Shown here: one piece after another, positions 34,399 to 43,580 of the stretch
Numbering within the stretch: the first letter of the stretch is position 1
How the letters are laid out: every line of letters starts with the position of its first letter
NCBI GenBank assembly: GCA_964497585.1
Contig: CAZCDS010000023.1
Coordinates: 1-64,000 of the forward strand
Reading direction: 5' to 3'
DNA length: 64,000 nucleotides
Source: CAZCDS01 sp964497585
Lineage (GTDB): Bacteria > Desulfobacterota > Desulfomonilia > Desulfomonilales > Desulfomonilaceae
The notes under the pieces: generated by a model
Databases searched by the model: none
Seen by the model: the letters and a program-made list of their open reading frames with translations, nothing else
What the model was told of the DNA's origin: nothing
Program-made: the position numbers and the translations under genes

Positions 34399-35754
34399 AT
34401 GCGTGTTGGAGTAATCGGCACCGGGTACGTTGGTTTGGTGACCGGCGTTTGCTTTGCGGAAATGGGAAACGACGTCATCCTCATGGACATCGACGAGGAG
34501 AAGATCAACCAGCTCTCAGAGGGCAGGGTGCCCATCTACGAGCCAGGTCTAGAGCAAGTGATGCAACGGAATGTCGCTGAGAAGCGGCTCTCGTTCACCA
34601 CCGACCTGGAGCATACAGTACGGTCGTCGCTTGTCAATTTCATCGCGGTGGGGACGCCGCCCGATTCCGAGGGACGAGCAGACCTGACGCAAGTCTTCGA
34701 GGTTGCCCGCAGCATCGGGCAGGCCATCGATACTTACAGAATCATCGTGACCAAGAGCACGGTACCGGTGGGCACCACCCACAAGGTCCGGGACATCATC
34801 GCTCAGGAAACGACTCGCCCCTTTGACGTGGCTTCAAATCCCGAATTCCTTAAGGAAGGCAACGCAATCGACGATTTCATGAAGCCCGACCGGGTCGTGA
34901 TCGGCGTGGACGACGTGCGAGTGGAAGAGATACTCAAGGAATTGTACAATCCTTTCGTCCGGACGGGAAAACCGATCCTGGTGATGGACGTTATTTCCTC
35001 CGAGATGACGAAGTACGCTGCGAACGGCATGCTCGCCACGAAGATTTCCTTCATGAATGAACTGTCCCGGCTCTGTGAGAAGGTCGGCGCAGACATCGAA
35101 CAGGTCCGTTCCGGTATCGGGTCCGACCCGCGCATCGGTCCTCAGTTTCTCTTCGCTGGTCTTGGGTACGGCGGTTCATGCTTTCCCAAAGACGTGGACG
35201 CACTCAGCCGGACCGGTATCGAGTACGCGGTTCCGCTGGGCATTCTCGACGCGGTTCAGAATGCGAACAAAGCTCAACGAACGCACTTCGTAGAAAAAAT
35301 CGTCAATCACTACGGATCCGTCCAGGGCAAGCTTTTCGCTGTCTGGGGACTGAGCTTCAAACCCCGGACCGATGACCTCCGGGAAGCGCCGTCACTGGAC
35401 CTGATCAACGATCTCATTGTACGAGGGGCACGGATCAGGGTATTTGATCCAGCCGCCATGGAGAATGCGGGGCGACATCTGGGCCATTCAGTGGAGTACG
35501 CGCCCGGAAACTACGAGTGCCTCGAGGGAGCCGATGCACTCGTCATAGTGACCGAGTGGAACGAGTTCCGGCACCCCGATTTCGACAAGATCAAAGAGTT
35601 GCTCGTGGAACCGGTGATCTTCGACGGCAGAAACCTCTACGATCCCCAGTGGATGATCGGTCGGAGATTCACCTATTACAGCATAGGGAGAAAAGCGATT
35701 ACTCGACCGCACGAGGTCCGTACCAAACCGAGCAGCGCGGGCTCACGGGATTAA
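34399..35754 (+). CDS. ugd: UDP-glucose 6-dehydrogenase
   Basis: The predicted protein has 451 residues. ATG 34399 (GAGG upstream) places the NAD-binding GTGYVGLVTGVCFAEMGN at the very N-terminus, as expected. The middle carries STVPVGTT, SNPEFLKEGNAIDDF and the catalytic cysteine in GYGGSCFPKD (about C260). The C-terminal UDP-binding domain has GLSFKPRTDDLREAPS and VTEWNEFRHPDFD. It oxidises UDP-glucose to UDP-glucuronate, a precursor for capsule, exopolysaccharide or LPS sugars. Its last 56 bases overlap, on the opposite strand, the untypical tail of the RTX gene. Confidence 0.95.
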   Translation: MRVGVIGTGYVGLVTGVCFAEMGNDVILMDIDEEKINQLSEGRVPIYEPGLEQVMQRNVAEKRLSFTTDLEHTVRSSLVNFIAVGTPPDSEGRADLTQVFEVARSIGQAIDTYRIIVTKSTVPVGTTHKVRDIIAQETTRPFDVASNPEFLKEGNAIDDFMKPDRVVIGVDDVRVEEILKELYNPFVRTGKPILVMDVISSEMTKYAANGMLATKISFMNELSRLCEKVGADIEQVRSGIGSDPRIGPQFLFAGLGYGGSCFPKDVDALSRTGIEYAVPLGILDAVQNANKAQRTHFVEKIVNHYGSVQGKLFAVWGLSFKPRTDDLREAPSLDLINDLIVRGARIRVFDPAAMENAGRHLGHSVEYAPGNYECLEGADALVIVTEWNEFRHPDFDKIKELLVEPVIFDGRNLYDPQWMIGRRFTYYSIGRKAITRPHEVRTKPSSAGSRD

Positions 35755-38700
35755 CGGCAGTCGTCTGCGAAGAGTTGTGGTGAACAGCACTGATATTCAT
35801 GCAAAGAATCACCCTTGCTGTTCCCCGCATTCCAGAGGGCTGGGCATGGGCGCCAACGGCGCGCGAGACGTTGGTTCTTTGCTTCGAACGCGCAGGGGAA
35901 GCCGGCTGGTAATTCATGGCCGGGATGAGCGGAGACCCGTCCACCTCATGAAGCCGGTGTGAGACGAAGACGTACTCGTCATTGCCCACCCCGCCGTCCA
36001 GGTAGTCGTCACCCGGACCGCCTTCGAGCGTGTCATTGCCCGCGTTGCCGTAGATGGTGTCCTGACCGCCGATACCGTCAATGGAATCGAAGCTCGAATA
36101 CCCGATCAGGATGTCGTCGCCGGGTGTGCCCTGGAGCACGGCTCCCTTGATCGCGTCCACGTCGAGGATCGTTCCATCCGCGAATTCGATCTGTTCCACC
36201 TGGTTTGCAGTCGATTCGTCCTTGAACCAGTCCTGAACCGTGAGCGTATCCGTGGTCCCGGAGATCCAGAGCACGAGGTCGTCTCCGCTGCGTCGCAGGG
36301 TCACGTCGCCGGAAGCGGTGTCATCATTGAAGACGATCCGGTCGAGGTTGCCCGCGGTTTTGTCATGATCGACAATGGTGTCCTGGCCGTATCCCCTGCC
36401 GAAACGATAGGTATCGTTCCCGTTGGGTCGGGGTGAACCGTACCAGTCGAATTCCGTGCCGCCGTACAGGGTATCGTTGCCCGCTCCGCCGTCGAGGGTA
36501 TCATCATCCAGACCGCCGGACAGCTTGTCCGAGCCCTCTCCGCCGAGGAGCGTATCATTGCCTGCTTCACCGTGGATAATGTCGTCGCCGGTCCCGCCGT
36601 CGAGAAGATCGTTCGCCTCGCGACCGTAGATCTTGTCATTCCCGCCGAAGCCTTCGAGCGTATCCGTTTCCGCGGTGCCCACGAGAATATCGTCGCCGTC
36701 CGTTCCCTGGAGCGTCTTCTCCTTGCTCGTGTCAACGTCCCAGGTCGTTCCGTCCACGAATTGGATCGCTTCCACCCGGTATTCATCGGAATCGTTCCAG
36801 AACCAATTGAGCACGGTGAGCTTGTCCGTGGTGCCGTCGATCAGGATTTCGAGGCTGTCACCGTTCTGTTGGACCTTCACGTCGTCAGGGGTGAGGTCAT
36901 CCGCGAGGCGGATCGTATCGACATTCCCTGCGATTCTGTCATGGTCGATAATCACATCCTCGCCCGAGCCCCGACCGAAGAGGTACGTGTCGTTGCCGTT
37001 GGAACCGTAGATGTCCCGCCAGTAGTATTCATCTCCACCGTAGAGCGAATCGTTCCCCGCGCCGCCGTCGAGGATGTCGTCCCCCGTACCGCCCTGGAGC
37101 ACATCGTTTGCATCGCCGCCGTTGAGCGTATCAGCTCCCGCGTCTCCGTAGAGCTGGTCTGAGCCGGTTCCGCCTGAGATGGTGTCGTCTCCGGCCCTGG
37201 CATGGACGATGTCGTCTCCCGGTTGAGCGTCGATGGTCTCGGATCGGGCAAATCCGGTGATAAAGTCGTTATTGTCGGAGCCTGCGATTGCAAGGTCCTG
37301 GAAGTCTTCCGTGGTCCAGGTGGTTCCGTCGGTAAAGGTGATGGCCTCAACGCCGGAATAGGGCGTATCGTCCTGGAGCCAGTTCTTGACGGTAATCGAG
37401 TCCCCGGTGTCCGTAATAGTGAGCTTGAGGTCATTGCCCACGCGTCTCAGTTCAACATCCGTGGGAAGGACCCCGTCGCCGAGAGCTATGGTATCAATAT
37501 TTCCCGGAGTGGTATCGGAGTCGTACAGCGTATCCTGACCCGAGCCCCGGTTGAAGGTGTAGATGTCATCCCCTGTGCCGCCGTCAAGGACGTCGTTTCC
37601 CACGCCGCCGTCGATGGAGTCCGCGCCTGAGCCACCATAGAGCCGGTCGTTTCCCGTGTCTCCGAACAGGCTGTCGCTCCCGTCAGCACCGTACAGCGAA
37701 TCATTTCCATCATCACCGTGGATAAGGTCGTCTCCGCCGAGCCCGTAGAGCCGGTCGTTGCCCCCGAGCCCGTTCATGGTGTCCTGCTCACGGACGTCAT
37801 AGAGCGTGTCGTCACCTTCCCTCGGCGCGTAGATCAGATCGAGGATGTCCTCTTCGGTGAGGAGCGTGCCGTCCATGAACTGGATCTGTTCGACCCGATT
37901 GAGAGGGCTGTCGTTCCGGAAGTAATCCTGCACCGTGAGGCTGTCGGAGGTCCCGATAATACGCAGAACTAGGTTATTGCCCGACCGCCGAAGCGTGATC
38001 TCATCCGGCGTGAGATTGCTCCCCAGCCAGATCGTATCGACATTCCCCTCTGTCGGATCGGGATCGATGATCGTATCCTGGCCCGACCCTCTCCGGAAGA
38101 TGTACGTGTCGTTGCCCGTCCCGCCCTTGAGGATATCGTTGCCCGTCCCGCCGTCGAGAATATCATCGTCCGCACCGGCCCAGATCTGGTCCTTCCCGCC
38201 GCCTGCAACGAGGAGCGCATCCCCGGTTTCATTGATGAGAATCTCATCCCGAGTCGTCCCGTAGATCACATCGTTCCCATTGAGTCCGTTGATGTACCGA
38301 TCACCCTCGGTAAGACTCCCCTTTACCGCATCAGCATTGTCCGTCCCCTCGATATGGGGGGACCAGTAACGGGTACCTTGATGGAGATGGTCGTAGACCG
38401 GTAGTCCGCCCGTGTCGAAGACCCAGGCAAGCTCTGGGTCTTGTTGGATGAAATGCTCGCGCAGGGAGAGGTAGTGGTCTTGAAGTAGTGATGGAACAGC
38501 TCGGATAGAACGAGCGAATTCAGAGAGGAGGAGCTTTCCATGTTCGGGATTCGCAGCGATTGCCTGCTCGACGGCTGAGACCAGATCGGAAAAATCAGGC
38601 ACAAATTTGTTGGTGTTGCCGTCCAGCTTGGTACCAATCATATCGTACAGGTCTTGGAGCTTCGTCTGGGCCATGAGTTCGGAATACATCAGTTCAAATA

Positions 38701-40234
38701 TGCCCCGATAGGATTCTTTCAGCAGTACGCCAGCCTCATACGTAGGACTTGGTCCGCTAATCCCGACGAAAGATTCACCAAAGAAGTTCTCTAAGACTGA
38801 TAGCTTGCGCGCGTCTACGTTGCTGCCTCTACTGGATGGATCTATGTCCTGACTGCCAGTCCACGTGAAAAGGACGCGGTGCATTAAGGCTTCCCGTGAC
38901 TGTACGTCATCAGCCTCCATGAACTGGATGACCAGCGATTTCAACTGTCCGGTGTTGTCTCGCACCATTGCTTGATCGAGATCATGAACAGTGCCATACC
39001 CTTGAAGATACGGAAGCGCTGCAATGTCTTCGGGAACGTCCAGCCATTCACTGGGGACGCTATAGGCGCCATCGCGTTGGAGGCCGTATTCCGAGATCTC
39101 ACCACTGGTGCCGTCCATTTTCTCGAACGTCGCGACGCTGTTGCGAACGTTCCCCTGGGGGTCAGCGGTACCGTCAGTCGTAGAATCCAAGCCGATGGAT
39201 GTGATGCCGAGTTCGTCAAGAGTACTCAGTTCACCTGGTCCGAGGTGATGGTCCCCGTCCACATCCCGCCATACCCTCAGTCGCGAGAATTCGGCGTCGC
39301 CCGAGTCGATCCTGCCATCCTGATTCCCGTCCAACTCGGCCAAGGCTTGGAAACCACTCGCCGCCTTTGTGCCGTCAGACAGCATGGTCTGGTCGCCAAA
39401 CAGCTCGTTCCCGTCATTGATGATGCCGTCACCGTTTCTGTCCATTACCAGAAGGCCATCATCCGGATAAACCCAACCAGTCTGCTCCGCAAATCCGTCA
39501 GCATCGCCGTCAAAATATGCGCCAGCTTGAACATGAATCGTCTCGATTCCGTCACCGTCAATATGAACTATGAGAGGATCTCGATCCTCAAACTCACCAC
39601 CGTAATCTTGTGCAAGCCTAAAGACGCCGAGGGGTCTTGCGATGTAGCATCCGGTTTGGTTGGCCTCATTATCATTGCCCAAACCATACATCTGTGCGTA
39701 GTTATCGGCCCAGTCCCCGCACGGGTCTATAGGATGCCATTGTCCCTGCGAATTTCGCGTCTTAACTCCAAAATGGAGATGGACAGCACCCCGAGAACCA
39801 ATGTCGCTCATAAGACCAATTTCGGTACCGGCAGTAATTACATCGTCCTGATTGACGGTCCTCCCGGTTATATGCAAGAGCATGACTTTGATACCATTTG
39901 TTGCGTCGGTTATCTCCACGCCTATTTCGACACCGCGACGGTTTCTTACTATGCTGACTTCTCCGTGAATGGGAGAACAGACACTTGTGTTTTCGCCTTT
40001 GCTTGTCCTTGTAGTGCCTTTACCCTGGATATCGTAGGCCCAGTGGTGGCGTGCGTCCGTGATATCCTCGTCGCGTGGGTCTTCGGGCCGCCATTCCCCG
40101 TATGTGCTTGTGAGGTGCATTCTGTTAGTAGCCATGTCGGGTAACATCACGTGGACGAAGGCCCGAAAGCTGGCTGGAAACTGAGGTAACGGTAGCGCGC
40201 GCTCGGTGCTTCGCCTATCAAGATCGACCTCCAT
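35699..40234 (-). CDS. Giant RTX protein with N-terminal M23-like peptidase; C-terminus apparently lost
   Basis: The predicted protein has 1511 residues from ATG 40234 with AGGAGG at a good distance. Residues about 60-190 resemble a LytM/M23 metallopeptidase (RHHWAYDI for the first His/Asp ligands, VHLHFGVK for the HxH pair). Residues 225-345 form a Ca-binding segment with four EF-hand-like loops (DRNGDGIINDG, DGNQDGRIDSG and others). Residues about 650-1420 are RTX nonapeptide blocks (GGTGNDILKGGTGND type) alternating with four copies of an approximately 90-residue haemolysin-related module beginning NDTYxFxRGxGxD. A fifth copy starts NDEYVF (about 1420) and is cut after six residues. The remaining ~88 residues are unlike the family and partly antisense to ugd. 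No signal peptide is visible, as expected for type I secretion, yet the C-terminal secretion signal is missing and no exporter genes are near. Confidence 0.8.
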   Translation of the reverse strand: MEVDLDRRSTERALPLPQFPASFRAFVHVMLPDMATNRMHLTSTYGEWRPEDPRDEDITDARHHWAYDIQGKGTTRTSKGENTSVCSPIHGEVSIVRNRRGVEIGVEITDATNGIKVMLLHITGRTVNQDDVITAGTEIGLMSDIGSRGAVHLHFGVKTRNSQGQWHPIDPCGDWADNYAQMYGLGNDNEANQTGCYIARPLGVFRLAQDYGGEFEDRDPLIVHIDGDGIETIHVQAGAYFDGDADGFAEQTGWVYPDDGLLVMDRNGDGIINDGNELFGDQTMLSDGTKAASGFQALAELDGNQDGRIDSGDAEFSRLRVWRDVDGDHHLGPGELSTLDELGITSIGLDSTTDGTADPQGNVRNSVATFEKMDGTSGEISEYGLQRDGAYSVPSEWLDVPEDIAALPYLQGYGTVHDLDQAMVRDNTGQLKSLVIQFMEADDVQSREALMHRVLFTWTGSQDIDPSSRGSNVDARKLSVLENFFGESFVGISGPSPTYEAGVLLKESYRGIFELMYSELMAQTKLQDLYDMIGTKLDGNTNKFVPDFSDLVSAVEQAIAANPEHGKLLLSEFARSIRAVPSLLQDHYLSLREHFIQQDPELAWVFDTGGLPVYDHLHQGTRYWSPHIEGTDNADAVKGSLTEGDRYINGLNGNDVIYGTTRDEILINETGDALLVAGGGKDQIWAGADDDILDGGTGNDILKGGTGNDTYIFRRGSGQDTIIDPDPTEGNVDTIWLGSNLTPDEITLRRSGNNLVLRIIGTSDSLTVQDYFRNDSPLNRVEQIQFMDGTLLTEEDILDLIYAPREGDDTLYDVREQDTMNGLGGNDRLYGLGGDDLIHGDDGNDSLYGADGSDSLFGDTGNDRLYGGSGADSIDGGVGNDVLDGGTGDDIYTFNRGSGQDTLYDSDTTPGNIDTIALGDGVLPTDVELRRVGNDLKLTITDTGDSITVKNWLQDDTPYSGVEAITFTDGTTWTTEDFQDLAIAGSDNNDFITGFARSETIDAQPGDDIVHARAGDDTISGGTGSDQLYGDAGADTLNGGDANDVLQGGTGDDILDGGAGNDSLYGGDEYYWRDIYGSNGNDTYLFGRGSGEDVIIDHDRIAGNVDTIRLADDLTPDDVKVQQNGDSLEILIDGTTDKLTVLNWFWNDSDEYRVEAIQFVDGTTWDVDTSKEKTLQGTDGDDILVGTAETDTLEGFGGNDKIYGREANDLLDGGTGDDIIHGEAGNDTLLGGEGSDKLSGGLDDDTLDGGAGNDTLYGGTEFDWYGSPRPNGNDTYRFGRGYGQDTIVDHDKTAGNLDRIVFNDDTASGDVTLRRSGDDLVLWISGTTDTLTVQDWFKDESTANQVEQIEFADGTILDVDAIKGAVLQGTPGDDILIGYSSFDSIDGIGGQDTIYGNAGNDTLEGGPGDDYLDGGVGNDEYVFVSHRLHEVDGSPLIPAMNYQPASPARSKQRTNVSRAVGAHAQPSGMRGTARVILCMNISAVHHNSSQTTAVNPVSPRCSVWYGPRAVE

Positions 40235-40401
40235 CCTCTACCTCCTGCAGCGTTTATGACCAGTCCTCCTACCAGGACCAATTTCAAGTCTGGCCAGGAC
40301 TTGCCAGTTGCCAAGTGTCCTCCGAAAAGCTTGAATATGGGTCTGCAGCGCTCGACGCACCGAGCATTCAAGTGTACCCGGGGGGGTTCGCTGCACGACC
40401 A

Positions 40402-41616
40402 TCATTTCGCTCCACGCCCTTTCAAGTATTGGACGATGTCGGCTCGACCAGTCTGGTGCGCTATGCTTAGCACCGTCCGTCCGCGTTCGTCAGTCGCATT
40501 GACGTCTGCACCTTGGTGAACCAGCCATTTGATCACTGCCAAGTGATTCCCGTCGGTACCATCAACCGCCGCTATCAAGGCTCCGTCTACCGCGGTGGCT
40601 CCTTTTTCGCGGAGGAACTTGACCACGTCCAGGTTCCCGTTGGCCGCGGCTAGGACGAGCGGGGTGTTGCCTCTTGTGTCAACGGCGTTGACGTCAGAAC
40701 CCATTTCCACAAGCAGCCTGACCACATCGAGATGGCCTTGAGCCGCAGCGGACATCAGGGGGGTCCAGTGATTCTCGTCTGAAAATCCAGTTAGATCAGA
40801 CCCTTTATCCACAAGGAGCTTCGCCACGTCGAGGTTCCCTTGGAGAGCGGCTTCGATCAGGGCGGTGAAGCCATCCTCGTCCTTCGCATTTACGTCAGCG
40901 CCGTTCGCCAGAAGCACTCTCACCACACCGACGTGGCCTCGTTTTGCGGCTCTGATGAGGGGCGTCCTTTCGCCAACCCCGAACCTGGCGTTAAGATCAG
41001 CACCTGTCCCTATCAGCCGGCGCGTTTCGTTAACGTCGCCAGTCATAGCAGCATCCGTGAGGGTGAGTTCGGCGCCCCTCTCGCGGAGGAGCCTTACCAC
41101 CGGCTTGTGATCCCGAAAAGCGGCATTGCTCAACGCGCTCCAGCCATCGTGTGTGGTGACATTCACATCAGCGCCTTCTTGGAGGAGAATTCTTACCAGT
41201 TCTTCATTGCCGTTGTGTGCGGCGCCCATGAGAGGCGTGGGGGCCCTTCCGTGCCTCGCGTTAACGTCAGCGCCCTTTTTCAAGAGGAATTTGACAACCG
41301 CAGTGTGACCAGCTTGCGCGGCCCAGAACAACGGCGTCGCGCCAAGAATGTCAAACGCATTTACTGCGGCGCCCTTGTCCACAAGGGTCCGGGCCTGAGC
41401 CAGATCCCCACTCCGCGCTGCTCGCATGAGCTGCTGGTTGAGAACAGTCGTACCTTTGGCTTTGCCAGCCGAGGGCAGGAGCGTCAAGAGGACCAACAGA
41501 CCTAATATGCTTGGAGCTGTAAGGCGAATGAGTCTAGTCTTCAGAGGAATTCTGGGTACACCATACTTAATTCCCCTGTCTCTGGGATGCCTCCAGAAAT
41601 GATCGTGTCTCCACAT
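40402..41616 (-). CDS. Exported ankyrin-repeat protein
   Basis: ATG 41616 (AAAGGAG five bases upstream) gives 404 residues; a GTG at 41631 is an alternative. After about 27 polar residues comes a signal-anchor (LTAPSILGLLVLLTLLPSAG), then about ten ankyrin repeats to the end. Typical units are GATPLFWAAQAGHTAVVKFL with KKGADVNAR, and ERTPLIRAAKRGHVGVVRVL with ANGADVNAK; one unit near the centre and one near the end are shortened. Ankyrin stacks bind proteins; this one should face the periplasm. The polar stretch before the signal segment (GIKYGVPRIPLK) is encoded by a repeat element also present at 43269, so the original N-terminus may have been shorter. Confidence 0.85.
   Translation of the reverse strand: MWRHDHFWRHPRDRGIKYGVPRIPLKTRLIRLTAPSILGLLVLLTLLPSAGKAKGTTVLNQQLMRAARSGDLAQARTLVDKGAAVNAFDILGATPLFWAAQAGHTAVVKFLLKKGADVNARHGRAPTPLMGAAHNGNEELVRILLQEGADVNVTTHDGWSALSNAAFRDHKPVVRLLRERGAELTLTDAAMTGDVNETRRLIGTGADLNARFGVGERTPLIRAAKRGHVGVVRVLLANGADVNAKDEDGFTALIEAALQGNLDVAKLLVDKGSDLTGFSDENHWTPLMSAAAQGHLDVVRLLVEMGSDVNAVDTRGNTPLVLAAANGNLDVVKFLREKGATAVDGALIAAVDGTDGNHLAVIKWLVHQGADVNATDERGRTVLSIAHQTGRADIVQYLKGRGAK
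41547..41578. repeat. GGGTACACCATACTTAATTCC element, copy 1
   Basis: The sequence GAATTCTGGGTACACCATAC with the following TTAATTCCCCTGT recurs with two differences at 43269-43301. Similar strings often flank REP/IS200-type elements in other genomes. This copy lies within the 5' part of the ankyrin-protein gene. Confidence 0.6.
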
Positions 41617-41734
41617 ACAAGCTCCTTTCACTGACCTGCCTCAATCCGCCCACGCGCTCGCCTCCTGCAGGAAATCTCTCCTACCAAGACACGAAGCCAC
41701 TACGAAAATTGCGACACCGGGAGTTTCGAACCGT

Positions 41735-41950
41735 AAAGGCACAGAGGCACGGAGAATTCCTCCGCTGCCATCTGGCTACTGCCCCTACTCACCAGGTCTT
41801 CGATCCACGACATCACGGTTCCTCGCCGCTTACCGGTTGTACCGGTATAGGCTCATTCTGTTAGCATCTGCCTGACCCGAAACTCATCTTCAGCCTCCAT
41901 GGGGGCCCCTCAAGAAATTTCCACCACAGAGACACGAAGGGCACGGAGAG
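41735..41950 (+). repeat. Copies of the dispersed AGACACGAAGG-CACGGAG repeat
   Basis: At 41911-41950 a full unit reads AAATTTCCACCACAGAGACA followed by CGAAGGGCACGGAGAG. A shortened unit (AGGCACAGAGGCACGGAGAA) lies near 41735-41757. These sit in the 41617-43580 gap, which holds repeats and relics but no intact gene. Confidence 0.5.
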
Positions 41951-42349
41951 TCCCTAGCTTCCCCAGAAGCTTGCGCCTCAGGTACTCGCCTCTTGACCCC
42001 GCATCATGGTCGCTCCGGCAACGTGACCCAACGTTGTGTTTGTCAGAAGTACAGTCTGTTTACGACGCCCCGGATATGGGTCAGTCGGCCGATCGTCTTG
42101 ACATCCGCCTGACCCGTTGAAACGCCTATGTCCGCAGCTCGTGCGGGTATTTTACGTGATCGAGCTACCCTCTCGTCCGAACCATCCCCTTTGTGCCCTA
42201 CCTGAACGTCTAACCGGCAGAGAGTCACTACGCCAGCCGAAAAGAATGGCTCTCGCCGTCTTCTGAATACGCTCTGTCAAAGGTTGGAACCCCAGGGGGT
42301 CCAAGTTAGCAGCCATGGGAGCCTCAGTCAATCCCAAAATCAAGCGTGG

Positions 42350-42387
42350 GCCAAAAACCAAACTACCTGGTTTTTGGCTTATAAGCC
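42350..42387. terminator. Strong hairpin with A/T-rich stem, possible bidirectional terminator
   Basis: GCCAAAAACCA (42350-42360) pairs perfectly with TGGTTTTTGGC (42368-42378) over a 7-base loop. The 12-base palindrome GGCTTATAAGCC (42376-42387) overlaps its right arm. Neither is next to a recognised gene end, so a mobile-element origin is equally possible. Confidence 0.45.
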
Positions 42388-42513
42388 CTTGGTATTACGT
42401 ACCCGCGCCCTTCTTTTTTGGGTATTTTTGCTCCCCATTCACTACCCAAGTGGCCCGAAAAAATAACGGGGGGCTCCACCCTCCGCGCAACATGCCTGCC
42501 TGTTCACCGAGGT

Positions 42514-42598
42514 CAGCCCCGTACAGCGAATCGTTTCCCTCATCACCGTGAATAGCATCATCACCCGTGAGCCCGTAGAGCTTGTCATTCCCCGGGCG
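42514..42598 (-). pseudogene. Relic of an RTX repeat gene
   Basis: Read on the minus strand this 85-base segment encodes GNDKLYGLTGDDAIHGDEGN followed by DSLYGAD. It is about 80 percent identical by eye to 37683-37766 inside the intact RTX gene (GNDRLYGLGGDDLIHGDDGN). On both sides the similarity stops at once. It is a leftover of a duplicated or second RTX gene. Confidence 0.75.
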
Positions 42599-42994
42599 AG
42601 CATTCCAAGAAGTCTGAACCACAGCTCCACAAAGCCACAGCGAATCCATCGTTTCCTCCAAGGGTACGCCTCAGCACCCAGCAGGCATCTCGCTTCGAGC
42701 ACAGAGACACCTCAGCAATGGCGGCTCCACCCGTTCGACGGGGTTGTTTCCTCCGGTCCAAGCCCGGAGTTGCAATGATCGTCTGGGCGTCTTGTTCCGT
42801 GATCGCCTCCTGGAGGCCGGTCCGGGAAATCCAGTCGAACACTCCGACTACTTCATCAGAGTCGGGTTCTCGGCCTATCCCGACCCCGACCTGACCCGGA
42901 GTGAGACCTCCCTTCCGTATCGTTCCCACTTTCTTCGTGTTAGCGTCGGATTAGTCCTGTCTCCCCTTTTTTTCTTCGCGCTACGCCTCTGGTT

Positions 42995-43490
42995 CAAGAA
43001 ATCTCCGCCACCAAGAGCAAAGGCACTGATAACGTCTCTGAGACATGAGACATGCCCTCTTTAGACCACGTTAGGACGGTTAGGCGGTTGGGATTCGGAA
43101 AGTGCCCCAAAAATCCTGTGCGACAATGCCGGCGGTTACAACCAAGCACAACAAGGTAGTTGTACGGGCTGCCCTCATGGGCTTCGCCATTTCACGGTTT
43201 ACCCAAGCAATACCCATGCCACAATCCCGCTGGACAGCAGAAACGCCACTACGTCAGTTGAATTCCGTGAATTCCGGGTACACCATACTTAATTCCCCCT
43301 GTGTATGTGAAATCTGGTGAAATCTGGGGACATAAAACCGATTTCTCATCCGCTCACCTTCCGTAGCTTGCGCTAGGCTGCCACGGTCTCTCTTGGTGCA
43401 AAAAGCTTCCACCACCAAGCCTCGAAGGCACCAAGAAGACGAAGATTCCAGGGAAGTTTCCACCACAGAGACACTGAGGGCACGGAGAAT
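42995..43490 (+). repeat. Further copies of the dispersed repeat, two in tandem
   Basis: Units are seen at 42995-43026 (CAAGAAATCTCCGCCACCAA), 43400-43445 (AAAAGCTTCCACCACCAAGC, then CTCGAAGGCACCAAGAAGAC) and 43452-43490 (GGAAGTTTCCACCACAGAGA, then CACTGAGGGCACGGAGAA). The last two are nearly adjacent. The GGGTACACC element (next entry) lies between the first and second units. Confidence 0.5.
43269..43301. repeat. GGGTACACCATACTTAATTCC element, copy 2
   Basis: AATTCCGGGTACACCATACT with TAATTCCCCCTGT matches the copy at 41547-41578. The direct repeat GAATTCCGTGAATTCCG precedes it. No transposase is next to either copy. Confidence 0.6.
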
Positions 43491-43580
43491 ATCTCCTTAT
43501 GCACCCTGGGTGCGCCCTGCCCAACGAGGCCTACAATCAAGGACATCACGGTTGCCCGCCAGCCGACAAGGCAGGCGTGC

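Noticed and set aside
36000..38300. Regularly spaced short repeats that might suggest a CRISPR array
   Set aside because: The periodicity is that of RTX nonapeptide codons within one frame; repeats are not identical and there are no unique spacers.
38972..40144. A 390-codon plus-strand frame
   Set aside because: It is the shadow of the N-terminal part of the RTX/M23 gene and has no ribosome site or domain.
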